DNA of 64,000 nt. Origin: Actinotignum urinale DSM 15805 (GTDB lineage: Bacteria; Actinomycetota; Actinomycetes; Actinomycetales; Actinomycetaceae). Each line of letters begins with the position of its first letter. Position 1 is the first letter of the stretch. A model generated the notes under the pieces. It searched no databases. It was given only the letters and a program-made list of their open reading frames with translations, and was not told where the DNA came from. Location: contig NZ_ATUY01000002.1 in assembly GCF_000420445.1 (NCBI RefSeq), positions 249,086 through 313,085 of the forward strand, read 5' to 3'. The translations under genes and the position numbers were made by a program. Shown here piece by piece: positions 47,476 to 56,470 of this stretch.

Positions 47476-47889
47476 ATGACAATCGAAAAATACGTAGCAT
47501 TGATTAAGCAAGTTTTTCGTTTCGGCTTTGTCGGTGTGATTTCAACTCTGGTAGATTATTGTGGATTTTTATTTTTCACATACACCCTATCAATTAACTA
47601 CATTGTTTCGAGCACGATTTCGTACTCCATAGGAATCATTGTTAATTACCTATTAAGTATGAGATATGTGTTTAAATCTCGTGATGATCGAAGTAAACGT
47701 AAAGAATTTATTATCTTTACCATTCTTACCCTCATCGGATTGGTCGCCAATCAGATTTTCCTTTATGTTTTCGTAGAAATTTGCGGTATTTCAGAGCCGG
47801 TATCAAAGATTTATGCCACGGTTCTTGTCATGGTATACAACTTTATTTCACGAAAACTTTATGTCGAGGACAGATCTCAAAAAAATTAA
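47476..47889 (+). CDS. gtrA: GtrA family flippase-like protein
   Basis: A 137-residue protein with four hydrophobic segments. RFGFVGVISTLVDYCGFLFF at the first helix, a central NYLLSMRYVFKSRD and a final YNFISRKLYVED match the GtrA (PF04138) pattern. GtrA proteins are thought to flip polyprenyl-phosphate sugars across the membrane. It starts nine bases after the membrane glycosyltransferase gene, with which it is surely co-transcribed, and is followed by a strong terminator. Confidence 0.9.
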   Translation: MTIEKYVALIKQVFRFGFVGVISTLVDYCGFLFFTYTLSINYIVSSTISYSIGIIVNYLLSMRYVFKSRDDRSKRKEFIIFTILTLIGLVANQIFLYVFVEICGISEPVSKIYATVLVMVYNFISRKLYVEDRSQKN

Positions 47890-47892
47890 AAT

Positions 47893-47931
47893 AATTGTGG
47901 GGAGTGTGGAAAATCCGCACTCCCCACAATT
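47893..47931. terminator. Terminator between gtrA and rfbA
   Basis: 14-bp arms AATTGTGGGGAGTG and CACTCCCCACAATT are extended inside by further pairing (with one G:T pair). It sits four bases after the gtrA stop and can serve the convergent rfbA as well. Confidence 0.88.
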
Positions 47932-47979
47932 TGAACATTACAGTACGTACCTTTGTCGTAGCTTCCTAACGCCAATAAA

Positions 47980-48870
47980 TTAGAGGTTAGAGGACGGCAC
48001 GTCGTGCTTGGACTCGAGCAGGCTCAGGAGGTAGGTGCCGTAGCCGGATTTCACCAGTTTTTCGGCGCGAACACGCAGTTCGTCGTCGTTCAAGAAACCA
48101 CGGCGCCAAGCGACTTCCTCGGGGCAACCGACGGACAAACCTTGGCGGGCCTGGATGGTGCGCACAAAGTTCGTTGCATCGGCGAGGGAATCGAAAGTGC
48201 CGGTGTCCAACCAGGCGGTGCCGCGGTCTAGGACTTCAACCTTGAGCTTTCCGGCGTTCAAATATTCGCGGTTCACGTCGGTGATTTCGTATTCGCCACG
48301 CGCCGAAGGCTTGAGATTACGGGCAATTTCCACAACGTCGTTATCGTAGAAATAGAGGCCGGGAACAGCGAAATGAGACTTTGGCTTTTCGGGCTTTTCT
48401 TCAATAGAAATAGCGTTGAAGTTCTCGTCGAATTCAACAACACCGTAGGAGCGCGGGTCGGAGACGTGGTAGGCGAAAACGGCTCCACCATCAGGGTTGG
48501 TGTTGCGCTCTAGGCGGCGCCCCATCGACGGGCCATAGAAAATATTATCACCGAGAACAAGCCCTGCGGGTTGGTCGCCAATGAAATCTGCGCCAATTGT
48601 GAACGCACGCGCCAGCCCGTCGGGCACTTTTTGTTGCGCGAACTGAAGATTAATTCCGAACTGATCACCGTCTCCAAGAAGCCTGTGGAAAGCCGGGGCG
48701 TCCTCAACCGTCGTAATAACGAGAATATCCTGGATTCCAGCAAGCATTAGCGTTGTGAGCGGATAGTAAATCATGGGCTTGTCGTACACGGGTACGAGCT
48801 GTTTGGACGTACCAAGCGTAATCGGGTTTAACCGAGTTCCGGAGCCACCGGCAAGAATAATTCCTCTCAT
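47980..48870 (-). CDS. rfbA: Glucose-1-phosphate thymidylyltransferase
   Basis: A 296-residue Rml[32 protein letters not shown] at the start carries the nucleotide-binding loop (GGSGTRL at 8-14), [10 protein letters not shown] near 105 the metal Asp, and EEKPEKPKS near 155 the Glu/Lys pair. [10 protein letters not shown] is near 215. It makes dTDP-glucose, the first step of the rhamnose pathway. With rfbB, rfbC and rfbD it completes the set. The ATG is preceded by GGGAAG. Confidence 0.96.
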   Translation of the reverse strand: MRGIILAGGSGTRLNPITLGTSKQLVPVYDKPMIYYPLTTLMLAGIQDILVITTVEDAPAFHRLLGDGDQFGINLQFAQQKVPDGLARAFTIGADFIGDQPAGLVLGDNIFYGPSMGRRLERNTNPDGGAVFAYHVSDPRSYGVVEFDENFNAISIEEKPEKPKSHFAVPGLYFYDNDVVEIARNLKPSARGEYEITDVNREYLNAGKLKVEVLDRGTAWLDTGTFDSLADATNFVRTIQARQGLSVGCPEEVAWRRGFLNDDELRVRAEKLVKSGYGTYLLSLLESKHDVPSSNL

Positions 48871-49065
48871 TCCTATATCTTCCCGTATTTTGGACGAAAA
48901 AACTACCGCAACGGCAAACCTAGGACTTTTTACTCAAGAAAAATTCAGGGTTTTATCTTTTTGGCTACGCTGATATATACGCTATGGGGTAAATTTTTGT
49001 TCCTGCTTGACTTAAGGGGGTTACACGCGTGTAATTTATAAAGGAACGGAAAAAGAGGAGGGTTT

Positions 49066-49419
49066 GTGTCTAAAAAACTTCATGCCCTATATGTGGCGGA
49101 TTCGGTAACGCAACAGCGTGCCGAAGCGCAACAGCGCATGACAGGTATTTTTGACCTCGGTTACGAAAAGGCTGAGGGATTCTCCCAACCCTGGCGTGAA
49201 CTAGCTCTCTGCGCACAAACCGATCCCGATTTATTCTTCCCCGAAAAAGGTGGTTCCACTGCACCGGCTACAGCCGTATGCCATGAATGTCCTGTTATCA
49301 AAGAATGCTTAGAATACGCCCTTCAACACGATATCCGTCACGGAATCTGGGGTGGAATGTCCGATAATGATCGCAGGCGCATCGCCAAAGAAAGGCGCCA
49401 CAAAGCCAGTGGTGAATAA
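49066..49419 (+). CDS. whiB: WhiB family iron-sulfur regulator (WhiB2/WhmD-like)
   Basis: A 117-residue Wbl protein. Four cluster cysteines are C49, C72, C75 and C81 (C-x22-C-x2-C-x5-C), followed by GIWGG at 93-97 and a basic RRRIAKERRHK tail. It binds [4Fe-4S] and acts with the principal sigma factor. Location before a giant glycosyltransferase and DUF3499 is that of whiB2/whmD in other actinobacteria, which control septation. Start is GTG after GAGGAGGG. TAATG overlap with the next gene. Confidence 0.95.
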   Translation: MSKKLHALYVADSVTQQRAEAQQRMTGIFDLGYEKAEGFSQPWRELALCAQTDPDLFFPEKGGSTAPATAVCHECPVIKECLEYALQHDIRHGIWGGMSDNDRRRIAKERRHKASGE

Positions 49420-52400
49420 TGGCTCTCACAATCCACGCATTTATATTCACCAGAACAAACTCGCCCTATCTTTTCCACACGAAGCGCGCAGTTGAACAGT
49501 CAAACCTGAAACCAGAAACCGTGAATATCGTCAATGTTGACGACGAAAACTACGCAACTCTTGGGCAAGCAGTGAACGCTGAAATAGCGAAACTCGACAA
49601 GCCCGTATCTCCAACAACCCTCTACTGGATTGTGCATGAGGACAGCGCCCCCGAACCCGATGCCCTCTACGAACTCTCCCGCGCCCTAGACACCTCACCA
49701 ACCCTTGGTGCGGCAGGTCCCAAACAGATAGCGTGGGAGGATTCATCCAAACTTCTTGAAGTCGGAATCCGTGCAACCCGGACGGCTCGGCGCGTCCCGG
49801 AAGTTGACGTAGATGACCGGGACGGAGGGCAACTCGATAACCGTTCCGATGTGTTAGGCGTGGGAAGTGCCGGGATGTTGATTCGCTCAACAGCTTTCGA
49901 AGCGGTAGGGGGAATGAATGAACACCTCGGGCCGTTTGGGGACGGGCTCGAATTTTGCCGACGCCTCCACTATGCCGGTTGGCGTGTTGTTGTTGTGCCC
50001 CAGGCGAAAGTGCGCCATGCCCGCGCATCCCTAGGAGAAAGCGGGCGAGGCTCCTTCGCCAAACGCCGCCGGGCACAAATCTATAACGCCCTGCTCGCCG
50101 CGCCTTCAGCCTTTGTTCCCTTTATTTTCCTCGGCTACCTTCTCCTCACACCACTGCGTGCTCTGGCGCGCCTGTGTACCAAAGAGCTTGCCTTGGCGGA
50201 CGGCGAAATTCGAGGCGGTTTCGGAATCCTCGCCGATATTCCAGCGATTATTCGAGGAAAACGCCTTATTAGCGAGGCAAAAAAGAATGCGGACACCCAG
50301 GTTCGCGCCTCGGCAATACGGGAATTGGAGGCGCGCGGAAAAGATGTTCGTGTAGGCAAACGCGATCTTGCCCGCACGGCTCGCGAAAAAATCCAACTCG
50401 CCAATCGCCCCCACCCCCTGGAAGAGAAAGAGAAAAAGCTGTGGGTGACGGCCACACGCAAGGCCCGCCTGCTCATCCTCGGTTTTGTCCTCTTGTGCAT
50501 GCTCCTTGCCACGGCGCGCCTGTGGGGGAGCACTGCGGTTAGCGGTGGCGCACTTCTTCCCGATAACCAAACCGGCTGGCAGGTGTTGCGTTCAGCTATC
50601 AGCGGCTGGCTTGCCGTAGGTGACGGCAGTGTAGGTCGCCTAGATGCCCTGTGGATCCTCTTCAGCCCCTTCGCGCTCCTCCTTCAACCCTTCGGCATAA
50701 CGATGGGCACGATTGCCACCGCAACTCTCTACCTGTGCCTTCCTTTCTCCGCTCTCACCGCCTTCTGGGCCGCCCGCAGTTTCACGGCATCCCCGCAGGT
50801 TCGCTCGGTTGCTACCCTCACCTGGGTTGCTGCTCCGCCACTCCTGGTCGCCATTTCTTACGGGCATGTTGCCGGCGCCCTGTTCCATACCTGTTTGCCT
50901 CTCGCTCTTGCGATTATTGTGACGATGTGGCGTTATCCCTTGCGTCGCAACTTCACTAACGTTGGGAGTGTGGCCCTCCTTGGCGCTGTCATGTCTGCCT
51001 GCGCACCCGTCACTCTTCTCCTTCTCGTATTAACTGCCGCCACGGGCTTTATTATCTCGAAAAACTTCTGGTGGTTGTGGCTTCCAATACCCGCAGCGGT
51101 TCTCGTCGTACCATCTCTTGCGTTTGATTGGCGGTTGATTTTCTCAACTCCAGGTGCACCAACGAATGCAACACCCACTCCGTATTCTCTGTTTGTCTTT
51201 AATCCCGCGGGTAGCGCCACGAACCCGTTTGCGTTGCTGGCAGGAAGTATTGGGTCCAAATGCCTCACCCTTTTCGCCGTCATTTTCCTCGCTGTCGCGG
51301 TGCTCGCGCTTGTACGCGGACGCAACTGGAAGCTCATTCGTGCTTCGTGGCTGGGGGGCTCGGCCGGCATGATATGGGCGGTTGCGTGCACGCATGTTGC
51401 TGTTGCCCTGTATTATGATGGCGCGCAGGCGTCCTATTCGAAGGCGTGGGCCGGTATTGGTTTAAGCATTTCGATGGTGGGCTTGTGGTCCGCAATTGTT
51501 GCCGGGGCGGACGGTTTGCGTACCGATATGTCCGGGCGCGCTTTTGGTCTTTTCCAACTCATAAGTTTAGGGACTATTGCAACGCTTCTTTTTGGGGCGA
51601 CGACGACGAGCCTCGCGTGGGCTGTTGCTCACGCGAAGGGGGAGAGCGTTGTGGGTCCGGTGAAAAATAACGCCGTTCCGTTGAGCGCAATTCTTGATCA
51701 GAAATCTTCGGCCCGCACTCGTGTGTTGGCTCTTTTCCCAACAGAACATGGGATTCGTGGCGAAATCTGGCGCGGGGACGGCAGGCGTTTAACGGATGTG
51801 ACGATGGCTGATTCCAGTGCTTTGCTTGTTGGCGCCCAACATGGTGTGGTGACGAAAGCGGATGCGGATATGCAGCGCATTATCGCAAATCTTGCGAATG
51901 CGCATCCGACTATCGCTCAAGATTTGGTGCACCACGGTATCGGTTATGTTGTTATTCCGGGTGCAGTGGGTCAACCAAAGGACAACAACACCGCCACCAC
52001 TACCACTCCAAATCCGGAAAGCGCCCAGCATGCCACCGCACAACTCGCCTCCTCTCTTAACGCAGCCGGCCACCTCACCTTTATTAACTCCACCGAATCC
52101 GGCATGTTCTGGCGCGTCGGCAATGGACGAATCGCACGCGCAACCTTGAATTCCCACGCCCTTCCCTCCGGAAAATACGGTTTGCAAACGCGGGTTCAGG
52201 AAGCTGGAACTCTGTCTCTTGCTGAACGCCGACACAACGGCTGGGTCGCTTATCTTGATGGTGTAGCTTTGGAAAAAACTGGTTCGTCGTGGAACGAGGA
52301 ATGGAAGGTTCCGTCGGCTGGGAACCTCGTCATTTCCTACTCTCCTCTCACTGACTACCTTGTTGCCGGCACGCAACTCGTTGTTGCTCTTGCCGCTATC

Positions 52401-52445
52401 GTGGTGGCACTCCCGCTCAGGCGACGTAAGGTGGTGACGCACTAA
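49419..52445 (+). CDS. Large membrane glycosyltransferase (GT2 N-terminal domain)
   Basis: A 1008-residue protein. The N-terminal ~210 residues are GT2-like (HEDSAPEPDALYELSRAL near 70 and GFGDGLEFCRRLHYAGW-type segment near 170). One hydrophobic pair near 225-245 is followed by a cytoplasmic stretch, then from about 350 many hydrophobic segments, and a final extracellular domain with one last helix and a RRRK end. Proteins like this lie beside whiB2 in many actinobacteria and are thought to act in cell-envelope glycan synthesis. The sugar is unknown. Coupled to whiB and to the next gene by one-base TAATG overlaps. Confidence 0.88.
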   Translation: MALTIHAFIFTRTNSPYLFHTKRAVEQSNLKPETVNIVNVDDENYATLGQAVNAEIAKLDKPVSPTTLYWIVHEDSAPEPDALYELSRALDTSPTLGAAGPKQIAWEDSSKLLEVGIRATRTARRVPEVDVDDRDGGQLDNRSDVLGVGSAGMLIRSTAFEAVGGMNEHLGPFGDGLEFCRRLHYAGWRVVVVPQAKVRHARASLGESGRGSFAKRRRAQIYNALLAAPSAFVPFIFLGYLLLTPLRALARLCTKELALADGEIRGGFGILADIPAIIRGKRLISEAKKNADTQVRASAIRELEARGKDVRVGKRDLARTAREKIQLANRPHPLEEKEKKLWVTATRKARLLILGFVLLCMLLATARLWGSTAVSGGALLPDNQTGWQVLRSAISGWLAVGDGSVGRLDALWILFSPFALLLQPFGITMGTIATATLYLCLPFSALTAFWAARSFTASPQVRSVATLTWVAAPPLLVAISYGHVAGALFHTCLPLALAIIVTMWRYPLRRNFTNVGSVALLGAVMSACAPVTLLLLVLTAATGFIISKNFWWLWLPIPAAVLVVPSLAFDWRLIFSTPGAPTNATPTPYSLFVFNPAGSATNPFALLAGSIGSKCLTLFAVIFLAVAVLALVRGRNWKLIRASWLGGSAGMIWAVACTHVAVALYYDGAQASYSKAWAGIGLSISMVGLWSAIVAGADGLRTDMSGRAFGLFQLISLGTIATLLFGATTTSLAWAVAHAKGESVVGPVKNNAVPLSAILDQKSSARTRVLALFPTEHGIRGEIWRGDGRRLTDVTMADSSALLVGAQHGVVTKADADMQRIIANLANAHPTIAQDLVHHGIGYVVIPGAVGQPKDNNTATTTTPNPESAQHATAQLASSLNAAGHLTFINSTESGMFWRVGNGRIARATLNSHALPSGKYGLQTRVQEAGTLSLAERRHNGWVAYLDGVALEKTGSSWNEEWKVPSAGNLVISYSPLTDYLVAGTQLVVALAAIVVALPLRRRKVVTH

Positions 52446-53770
52446 TGGCAATACATTGGTCACGTTGGCGTAACTGGGGTGTTCGTGGCATCAGCGGTAT
52501 CGCGGTCGTCGGTTTAATGGTTGGTGCGAGTGTTCTCTCTTTCCTTCCTTCGCACACCACTTCCACCATTGAGCCTCCTGTTGCGAGCTCCGCTCAACTT
52601 CCCACACGTTTGACATGTGGTGGCGGTTTTATTCGAACGATTTCATCGGGCATGCGTGTCGATACAGCGGACGAAAATGATTCGTCGTCGCTATATTCCT
52701 TAACCTCTCCCGGAGTGTCGCAAAAAGTGGATAAACTTCCAACGGTTCTCACCGGGAAACTTCATGAACCTGTGGCGGGCGCGAATTTCTACAGCGCGCA
52801 GGCGGGCGATACGCGCGGGCTTGCCGCTAACCCCTGTACCTCTTTCGTGTCCGACACCTGGATTGTTGCCTCCGCTACGGAACCCGGTTCTTCCAATCAG
52901 CTTGTGCTCACGAATCCGGGGACATCCGCGATTTCTGTGGAGGTAACGGCATACGGTTCCACCGGGAAACTTGAGGATCGTCCCGTGGTGGTTGCGGTTC
53001 CGCCCAACAGCACTATCCGCCACACTCTCGATGGCCTTATTCCAACCGATAAACGCACCGCATTCCATATTCACACCAATGCGGGCCTGTTCGGCGCGAC
53101 CTTGCAAAACCTACATATTTCGGGTGCCTACGGTGGTGGTGTTGATTTCGCGGTGGGCTCCCAGGTGTCCACAGAACACGTTATTCCTGGGGTATTGATT
53201 GAAAAGGGTCACGATTCTGTTCTTCGCTTAACGAATCCGGGCAGGGAAACGACGGTTCACGTGTCCTATATCGGAAAAGATGGCGAGAAAGCACTTGAGG
53301 GTGGCAAGGACGTTAAACTCGCCGCAAACTCCGTTATGGATTTGAATCTCGACGGAATTTCTCAGGGAGCCTACGCCATAAAGATTGCCTCATCCAGCCC
53401 TGTTGTGGCAGGTGTCCGTATTTCTCGTAACGACGATATTGCGTGGGCAACCTCGACGCCTCTAGGCAGGAACTTTGCGGGCATTTCCGGCCCGTACAAG
53501 GCTCAGGTGGGTGTTGCCGGGCAGGGAACTGTGAAACTGACCCCCTTCGACGTATCGGGTAAGGCTTTGCCGGAGATTTCCAGCCAGGTTTCAGGCTTTG
53601 TTGCGTTAGATCTTCCGCAGGGCGCGGTTTCCTATCGTGTGGAGGCTTCTAACAATATGCGTGTTGCCACGGTTGTGTTGGGTGGGGCGGAAAGTGCCGA
53701 TGGAGTTGATTGGATTCCAGCTTATCCTGCTTTGAGTAACCAGTTGCGCTCCAAAATCGTTATTCGCTAG
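52445..53770 (+). CDS. DUF5719 family secreted or anchored protein
   Basis: A 441-residue protein with one N-terminal hydrophobic helix (about 10-32) and a long beta-rich extracellular part. Repeated segments such as SNQLVLTNPGTSAISVEVTAYGSTG and VLRLTNPGRETTVHVSYIG resemble immunoglobulin-like or pilus-assembly-like sandwiches. It matches the DUF5719 protein that usually follows the large glycosyltransferase next to whiB. Likely an envelope partner of that transferase; function unproven. Confidence 0.82.
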   Translation: MAIHWSRWRNWGVRGISGIAVVGLMVGASVLSFLPSHTTSTIEPPVASSAQLPTRLTCGGGFIRTISSGMRVDTADENDSSSLYSLTSPGVSQKVDKLPTVLTGKLHEPVAGANFYSAQAGDTRGLAANPCTSFVSDTWIVASATEPGSSNQLVLTNPGTSAISVEVTAYGSTGKLEDRPVVVAVPPNSTIRHTLDGLIPTDKRTAFHIHTNAGLFGATLQNLHISGAYGGGVDFAVGSQVSTEHVIPGVLIEKGHDSVLRLTNPGRETTVHVSYIGKDGEKALEGGKDVKLAANSVMDLNLDGISQGAYAIKIASSSPVVAGVRISRNDDIAWATSTPLGRNFAGISGPYKAQVGVAGQGTVKLTPFDVSGKALPEISSQVSGFVALDLPQGAVSYRVEASNNMRVATVVLGGAESADGVDWIPAYPALSNQLRSKIVIR

Positions 53771-53923
53771 TTGGGTGAGGTTGTCCAGCCTTGTCGAACC
53801 AAGGGGCCGAGAATCGTTTGTCGCTAACAGTAGGTGTTGCGTACTTCGCGAGTTTCTTTGCTGTATGTACGACGGAAAACTGTTCGCGTTTTCGTTTTTC
53901 TACAAATTTATCCTTTACATCTG

Positions 53924-54349
53924 TTAGATAAAATCAATATCCTCGGGATCTTTCCCCAATGCTGAGGCGAGCTGTTCGGTAACGACAGCGTGAATGAAGT
54001 AACGCGGATCGGGGGAGCGCACGGCAGACATAAGAATAGGCATCCGGTAAAACACGAGCCGGGCAACGATATCCCCACCCTTATGGAAAGGCAGATAGCG
54101 AGCAAGCGGAATACCATCTTCCCAGGGAGAAGGATCCGTTTCAGGAACATCAATCACAGCAAAATCTAGTTTTTTCATATCCTCTTCGTAAAAACGACGA
54201 TATGTTGCTAATTCCAGGGCAATAAGTTCATCAAATCTATTCGACCGAGTTTTCCATGAGGGAACAGAAAGGGGCAAAATGGGGCCGCGTAGTCCTCGCC
54301 CGTGGCGGTCGCGACGTCTAGCATGAGAACGGTCGGGGATAATTTCCAT
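53924..54349 (-). CDS. Zincin-like metallopeptidase-family protein lacking HExxH
   Basis: A 141-residue protein of the family found beside DUF3499 in actinobacteria (PF06262-like; Rv3259 in M. tuberculosis). Basic RRRDRHGRGLRGP starts it, FDELIALELATYRRFY and DFAVIDVPETDPSPW are typical. In the place of the zinc motif HExxH it has VVTEQLASALGKDPEDIDF, so catalysis is doubtful. Only 32 bases separate its ATG from the divergent DUF3499 GTG, and TAGGCT lies six bases upstream, which suggests a leaderless mRNA. Confidence 0.8.
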   Translation of the reverse strand: MEIIPDRSHARRRDRHGRGLRGPILPLSVPSWKTRSNRFDELIALELATYRRFYEEDMKKLDFAVIDVPETDPSPWEDGIPLARYLPFHKGGDIVARLVFYRMPILMSAVRSPDPRYFIHAVVTEQLASALGKDPEDIDFI

Positions 54350-54355
54350 ATTTCA

Positions 54356-54361
54356 AGCCTA
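54356..54361 (-). promoter_or_regulatory. -10 hexamer of the metallopeptidase-like gene
   Basis: On the minus strand TAGGCT is followed by six bases and ATG 54349. It is eight bases from the opposite-facing hexamer of the DUF3499 gene. Confidence 0.6.
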
Positions 54362-54368
54362 CACGTGG

Positions 54369-54374
54369 TAGCGT
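54369..54374 (+). promoter_or_regulatory. -10 hexamer of the DUF3499 gene
   Basis: TAGCGT is followed by seven bases and GTG 54382, without Shine-Dalgarno. Each promoter's -35 region would overlap the start codon of the opposite gene. Confidence 0.55.
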
Positions 54375-54381
54375 CGAAGAC

Positions 54382-54771
54382 GTGAGTCATCTACGTAAAT
54401 GTTCCAGAACAAATTGTCGACAACCTGCCGTCGCCACTATGACGTACGATTACGCAGAATCGACGGCAGTTATCGGTCCGCTTTCCCCGGTTGCCACCCA
54501 GGGCGCATTCGATTTGTGTACAATGCACGCAGAAACAGTCACTGTTCCCCGCGGTTGGCAAATGATACGCCTGCGCACGGAATTTGAGCCTACCCCGCCG
54601 TCACAGACGGATCTCATGGCGCTCGCGGATGCCATTCGTGCAACATCGCAAGAAGATGTTCCTGCCCCGAGTGTGGCGAGCCGTGAAGTCCGTCGTCCTG
54701 CTGATATTCACGTTCCACCGCATTTAACCGTTATTCGTGGAGGCGAAGGCGAGGTCGGAGATGAAGGCTGA
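54382..54771 (+). CDS. DUF3499 family protein
   Basis: A 129-residue protein. Residues 1-70 are the conserved DUF3499 region: CSRTNCRQPAVATMTYDYAEST with two Cys (C7 and C12), and FDLCTMHAETVTVPRGW with Cys and His near 46-49, which could form a small zinc or treble-clef site. The C-terminus is a variable linker with a conserved-looking PPHLTVIRGG. It is found next to whiB2 and phosphomannomutase in actinobacteria. Function unknown. The start is GTG with a leaderless-type promoter. Confidence 0.85.
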   Translation: MSHLRKCSRTNCRQPAVATMTYDYAESTAVIGPLSPVATQGAFDLCTMHAETVTVPRGWQMIRLRTEFEPTPPSQTDLMALADAIRATSQEDVPAPSVASREVRRPADIHVPPHLTVIRGGEGEVGDEG

Positions 54772-55017
54772 GCCGGAGGCGACGACGAAGAATAACGCGA
54801 ACAACAATAAGCACCACGGCATGTGACCTTCGTTTCAACAATAACAAAAAATAACGGTGTAGCATAAACGCCGTTCTCCTTGCCCGTATCAAAGCACGTT
54901 GCGCCGTAAGGAACCCTCAGCGAAGCAATCTACCCAGGTTAAAAGGAAAGAGTTGTGGATTAACGCTCCGTGTGACGAGGCCTGTGGATAGGAAAAATGG
55001 GGCGTGTTCGGGCGTGA

Positions 55018-55023
55018 AAAACT
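55018..55023 (+). promoter_or_regulatory. Possible -10 hexamer for the comF-like gene
   Basis: AAAACT is six bases before ATG 55030 and no Shine-Dalgarno is present. Weak by sequence; listed because the spacing equals that of the better cases. Confidence 0.35.
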
Positions 55024-55029
55024 AGCCCT

Positions 55030-56076
55030 ATGACTTTTCTTTATGTCTTCTTTTCTAGGGTTGTGAATGCCGTCGTTAACACTATGGCATCTATATCGCG
55101 CCTGATTTTTCCTCTATGGTGTGCGGGTTGCGGACGGCTAGATACGCCGTTATGCCCGGGATGTAGCGAAAAATTTGCCGGGCAGTGGAGGGACGTTTCA
55201 GCACATGCACCCTATCTTCTTCATGTTGAGGCGACGGGTCAGGAGCGTCCATTTTTCCCTGTCATGAGCCTCGGGGTGTATAAAGGTGTGCGAAAGGCTG
55301 CGATTATTCGATGGAAAAACACGAACAATACCGCGTTGACGAAACGTATTACCCACATTCTTCGCTGGCGCGCCCGGGCATTAATTGGTGAAGAGGGGTT
55401 CGCCCGGCAAACAAGTATTTTTGCCGGCAATAATGCGAGGAGAATACCGAGGCCTATTGTTAACACGCCCAAGGTGGATTTATGCAAAAGCGGAATCCCC
55501 GTAAAAAATGTTGCGGTTAAGCAAAACATTTCTCGACATGCATACACTATTTCGGGTGAAACCACAGGATCTGAGGAGGCTTTTATAACAAAATCAATGG
55601 ATAGTGGCGTGCTGATTATTCCGGCTCCTTCAGGTAAGAAACGGCGTCGGGAAGGAAGATTGGTGGCTACTTTCGCCGCTCATGCAGTGAGCGAGGCGTG
55701 GGGAGGAGGCGTGGCGTGTCTGGATATTTTACGTAAAACAGAGATGGGGATAGGTGAAAAAATATGGCGTCACGTTACGCATATGTGCCAAAAACTTGGG
55801 CTTGTGGGGGTAGGGGTTCGTGAAGATAACCAGCACGCGAGAGGGCGAAAAAGCCAGGGGATTTACTGCGATAGCAAGAAAATTCAGATGTTGGAAGGCA
55901 TGGCTGATTCCGGCAGGGTATGTGCCATTATCGTCGACGACGTGTGCACAACCGGAGCGACACTCGCTGGTTGTATGCGGACGCTGGCGACGCAGGGGAT
56001 TACGGTGTGTGGCGCTATTGTCCTGGCCCATGCCGTTAATCCGCATGAAATACGTGAAAGAGATAAGGAGACGTAG
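55030..56076 (+). CDS. comF: ComF-like phosphoribosyltransferase-domain protein
   Basis: A 348-residue protein, longer than most ComF proteins (~220-260). Four Cys at 31, 34, 42 and 45 form the N-terminal zinc site. LGVYKGVRKAAIIRWK near 85 matches the ComF middle. A poorly conserved insert occupies about 120-190. The PRPP loop CAIIVDDVCTTGATLAG is near 295-311. The RxxRRGFNQ-type segment is replaced by SGKKRRREGRLVATF. ComF acts in DNA uptake in some bacteria; no other competence gene is in view. Gene is AT-richer and more divergent than neighbours. Confidence 0.78.
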   Translation: MTFLYVFFSRVVNAVVNTMASISRLIFPLWCAGCGRLDTPLCPGCSEKFAGQWRDVSAHAPYLLHVEATGQERPFFPVMSLGVYKGVRKAAIIRWKNTNNTALTKRITHILRWRARALIGEEGFARQTSIFAGNNARRIPRPIVNTPKVDLCKSGIPVKNVAVKQNISRHAYTISGETTGSEEAFITKSMDSGVLIIPAPSGKKRRREGRLVATFAAHAVSEAWGGGVACLDILRKTEMGIGEKIWRHVTHMCQKLGLVGVGVREDNQHARGRKSQGIYCDSKKIQMLEGMADSGRVCAIIVDDVCTTGATLAGCMRTLATQGITVCGAIVLAHAVNPHEIRERDKET

Positions 56077-56470
56077 CGGTGCGGGTATAAGACGATGAGT
56101 GGAAAGTGGGGGTGAAAACTGTGTGTCAAAGGAGCTGAGCATGGGCGAAAAAGAAGATGAACGTCAAAGTAGGGGATTGAAAAAGTGTGGTGAGGAAAAA
56201 CGATAGGCATAGAGGGCCGAGATGAAAAGAACCTTAAAGATGGCAAATATTCATCTGACGTATAACCTCAATTAACTTTGATTTAGACGTGAGCCCGACT
56301 ACACTTGATTATTAACAACACGGTGTCGTCTTTCATCGTTGAAAGCCATCGCATGTTTTGCCACAACGATGAACATAGATGTTTGTAGGGAGGTGGGCAA
56401 TTCTCTTTATTGCGTGAGATGCAGTTACCTTTTCCTGCGGCTCAGCCGCACAACACCCTAGGAGGGAATC
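56077..56470. other. Long leader and promoter region of hpf
   Basis: These 394 bases contain no recognised gene. They hold a good promoter (56278-56305) and then about 160 bases of leader with a small hairpin TGCGGC TCA GCCGCA (56436-56450) shortly before the Shine-Dalgarno GGAGGG. Confidence 0.5.
56278..56305 (+). promoter_or_regulatory. Probable promoter of hpf
   Basis: -35 TTGATT (56278-56283), 16-base spacer and -10 TACACT (56300-56305). Best -35/-10 pair seen in the window. Confidence 0.55.

Noticed and set aside
51789..52463. A 224-codon open frame antisense to the large glycosyltransferase
   Set aside because: It is contained in and opposite to a continuous 1008-residue membrane protein; no similarity and no promoter.
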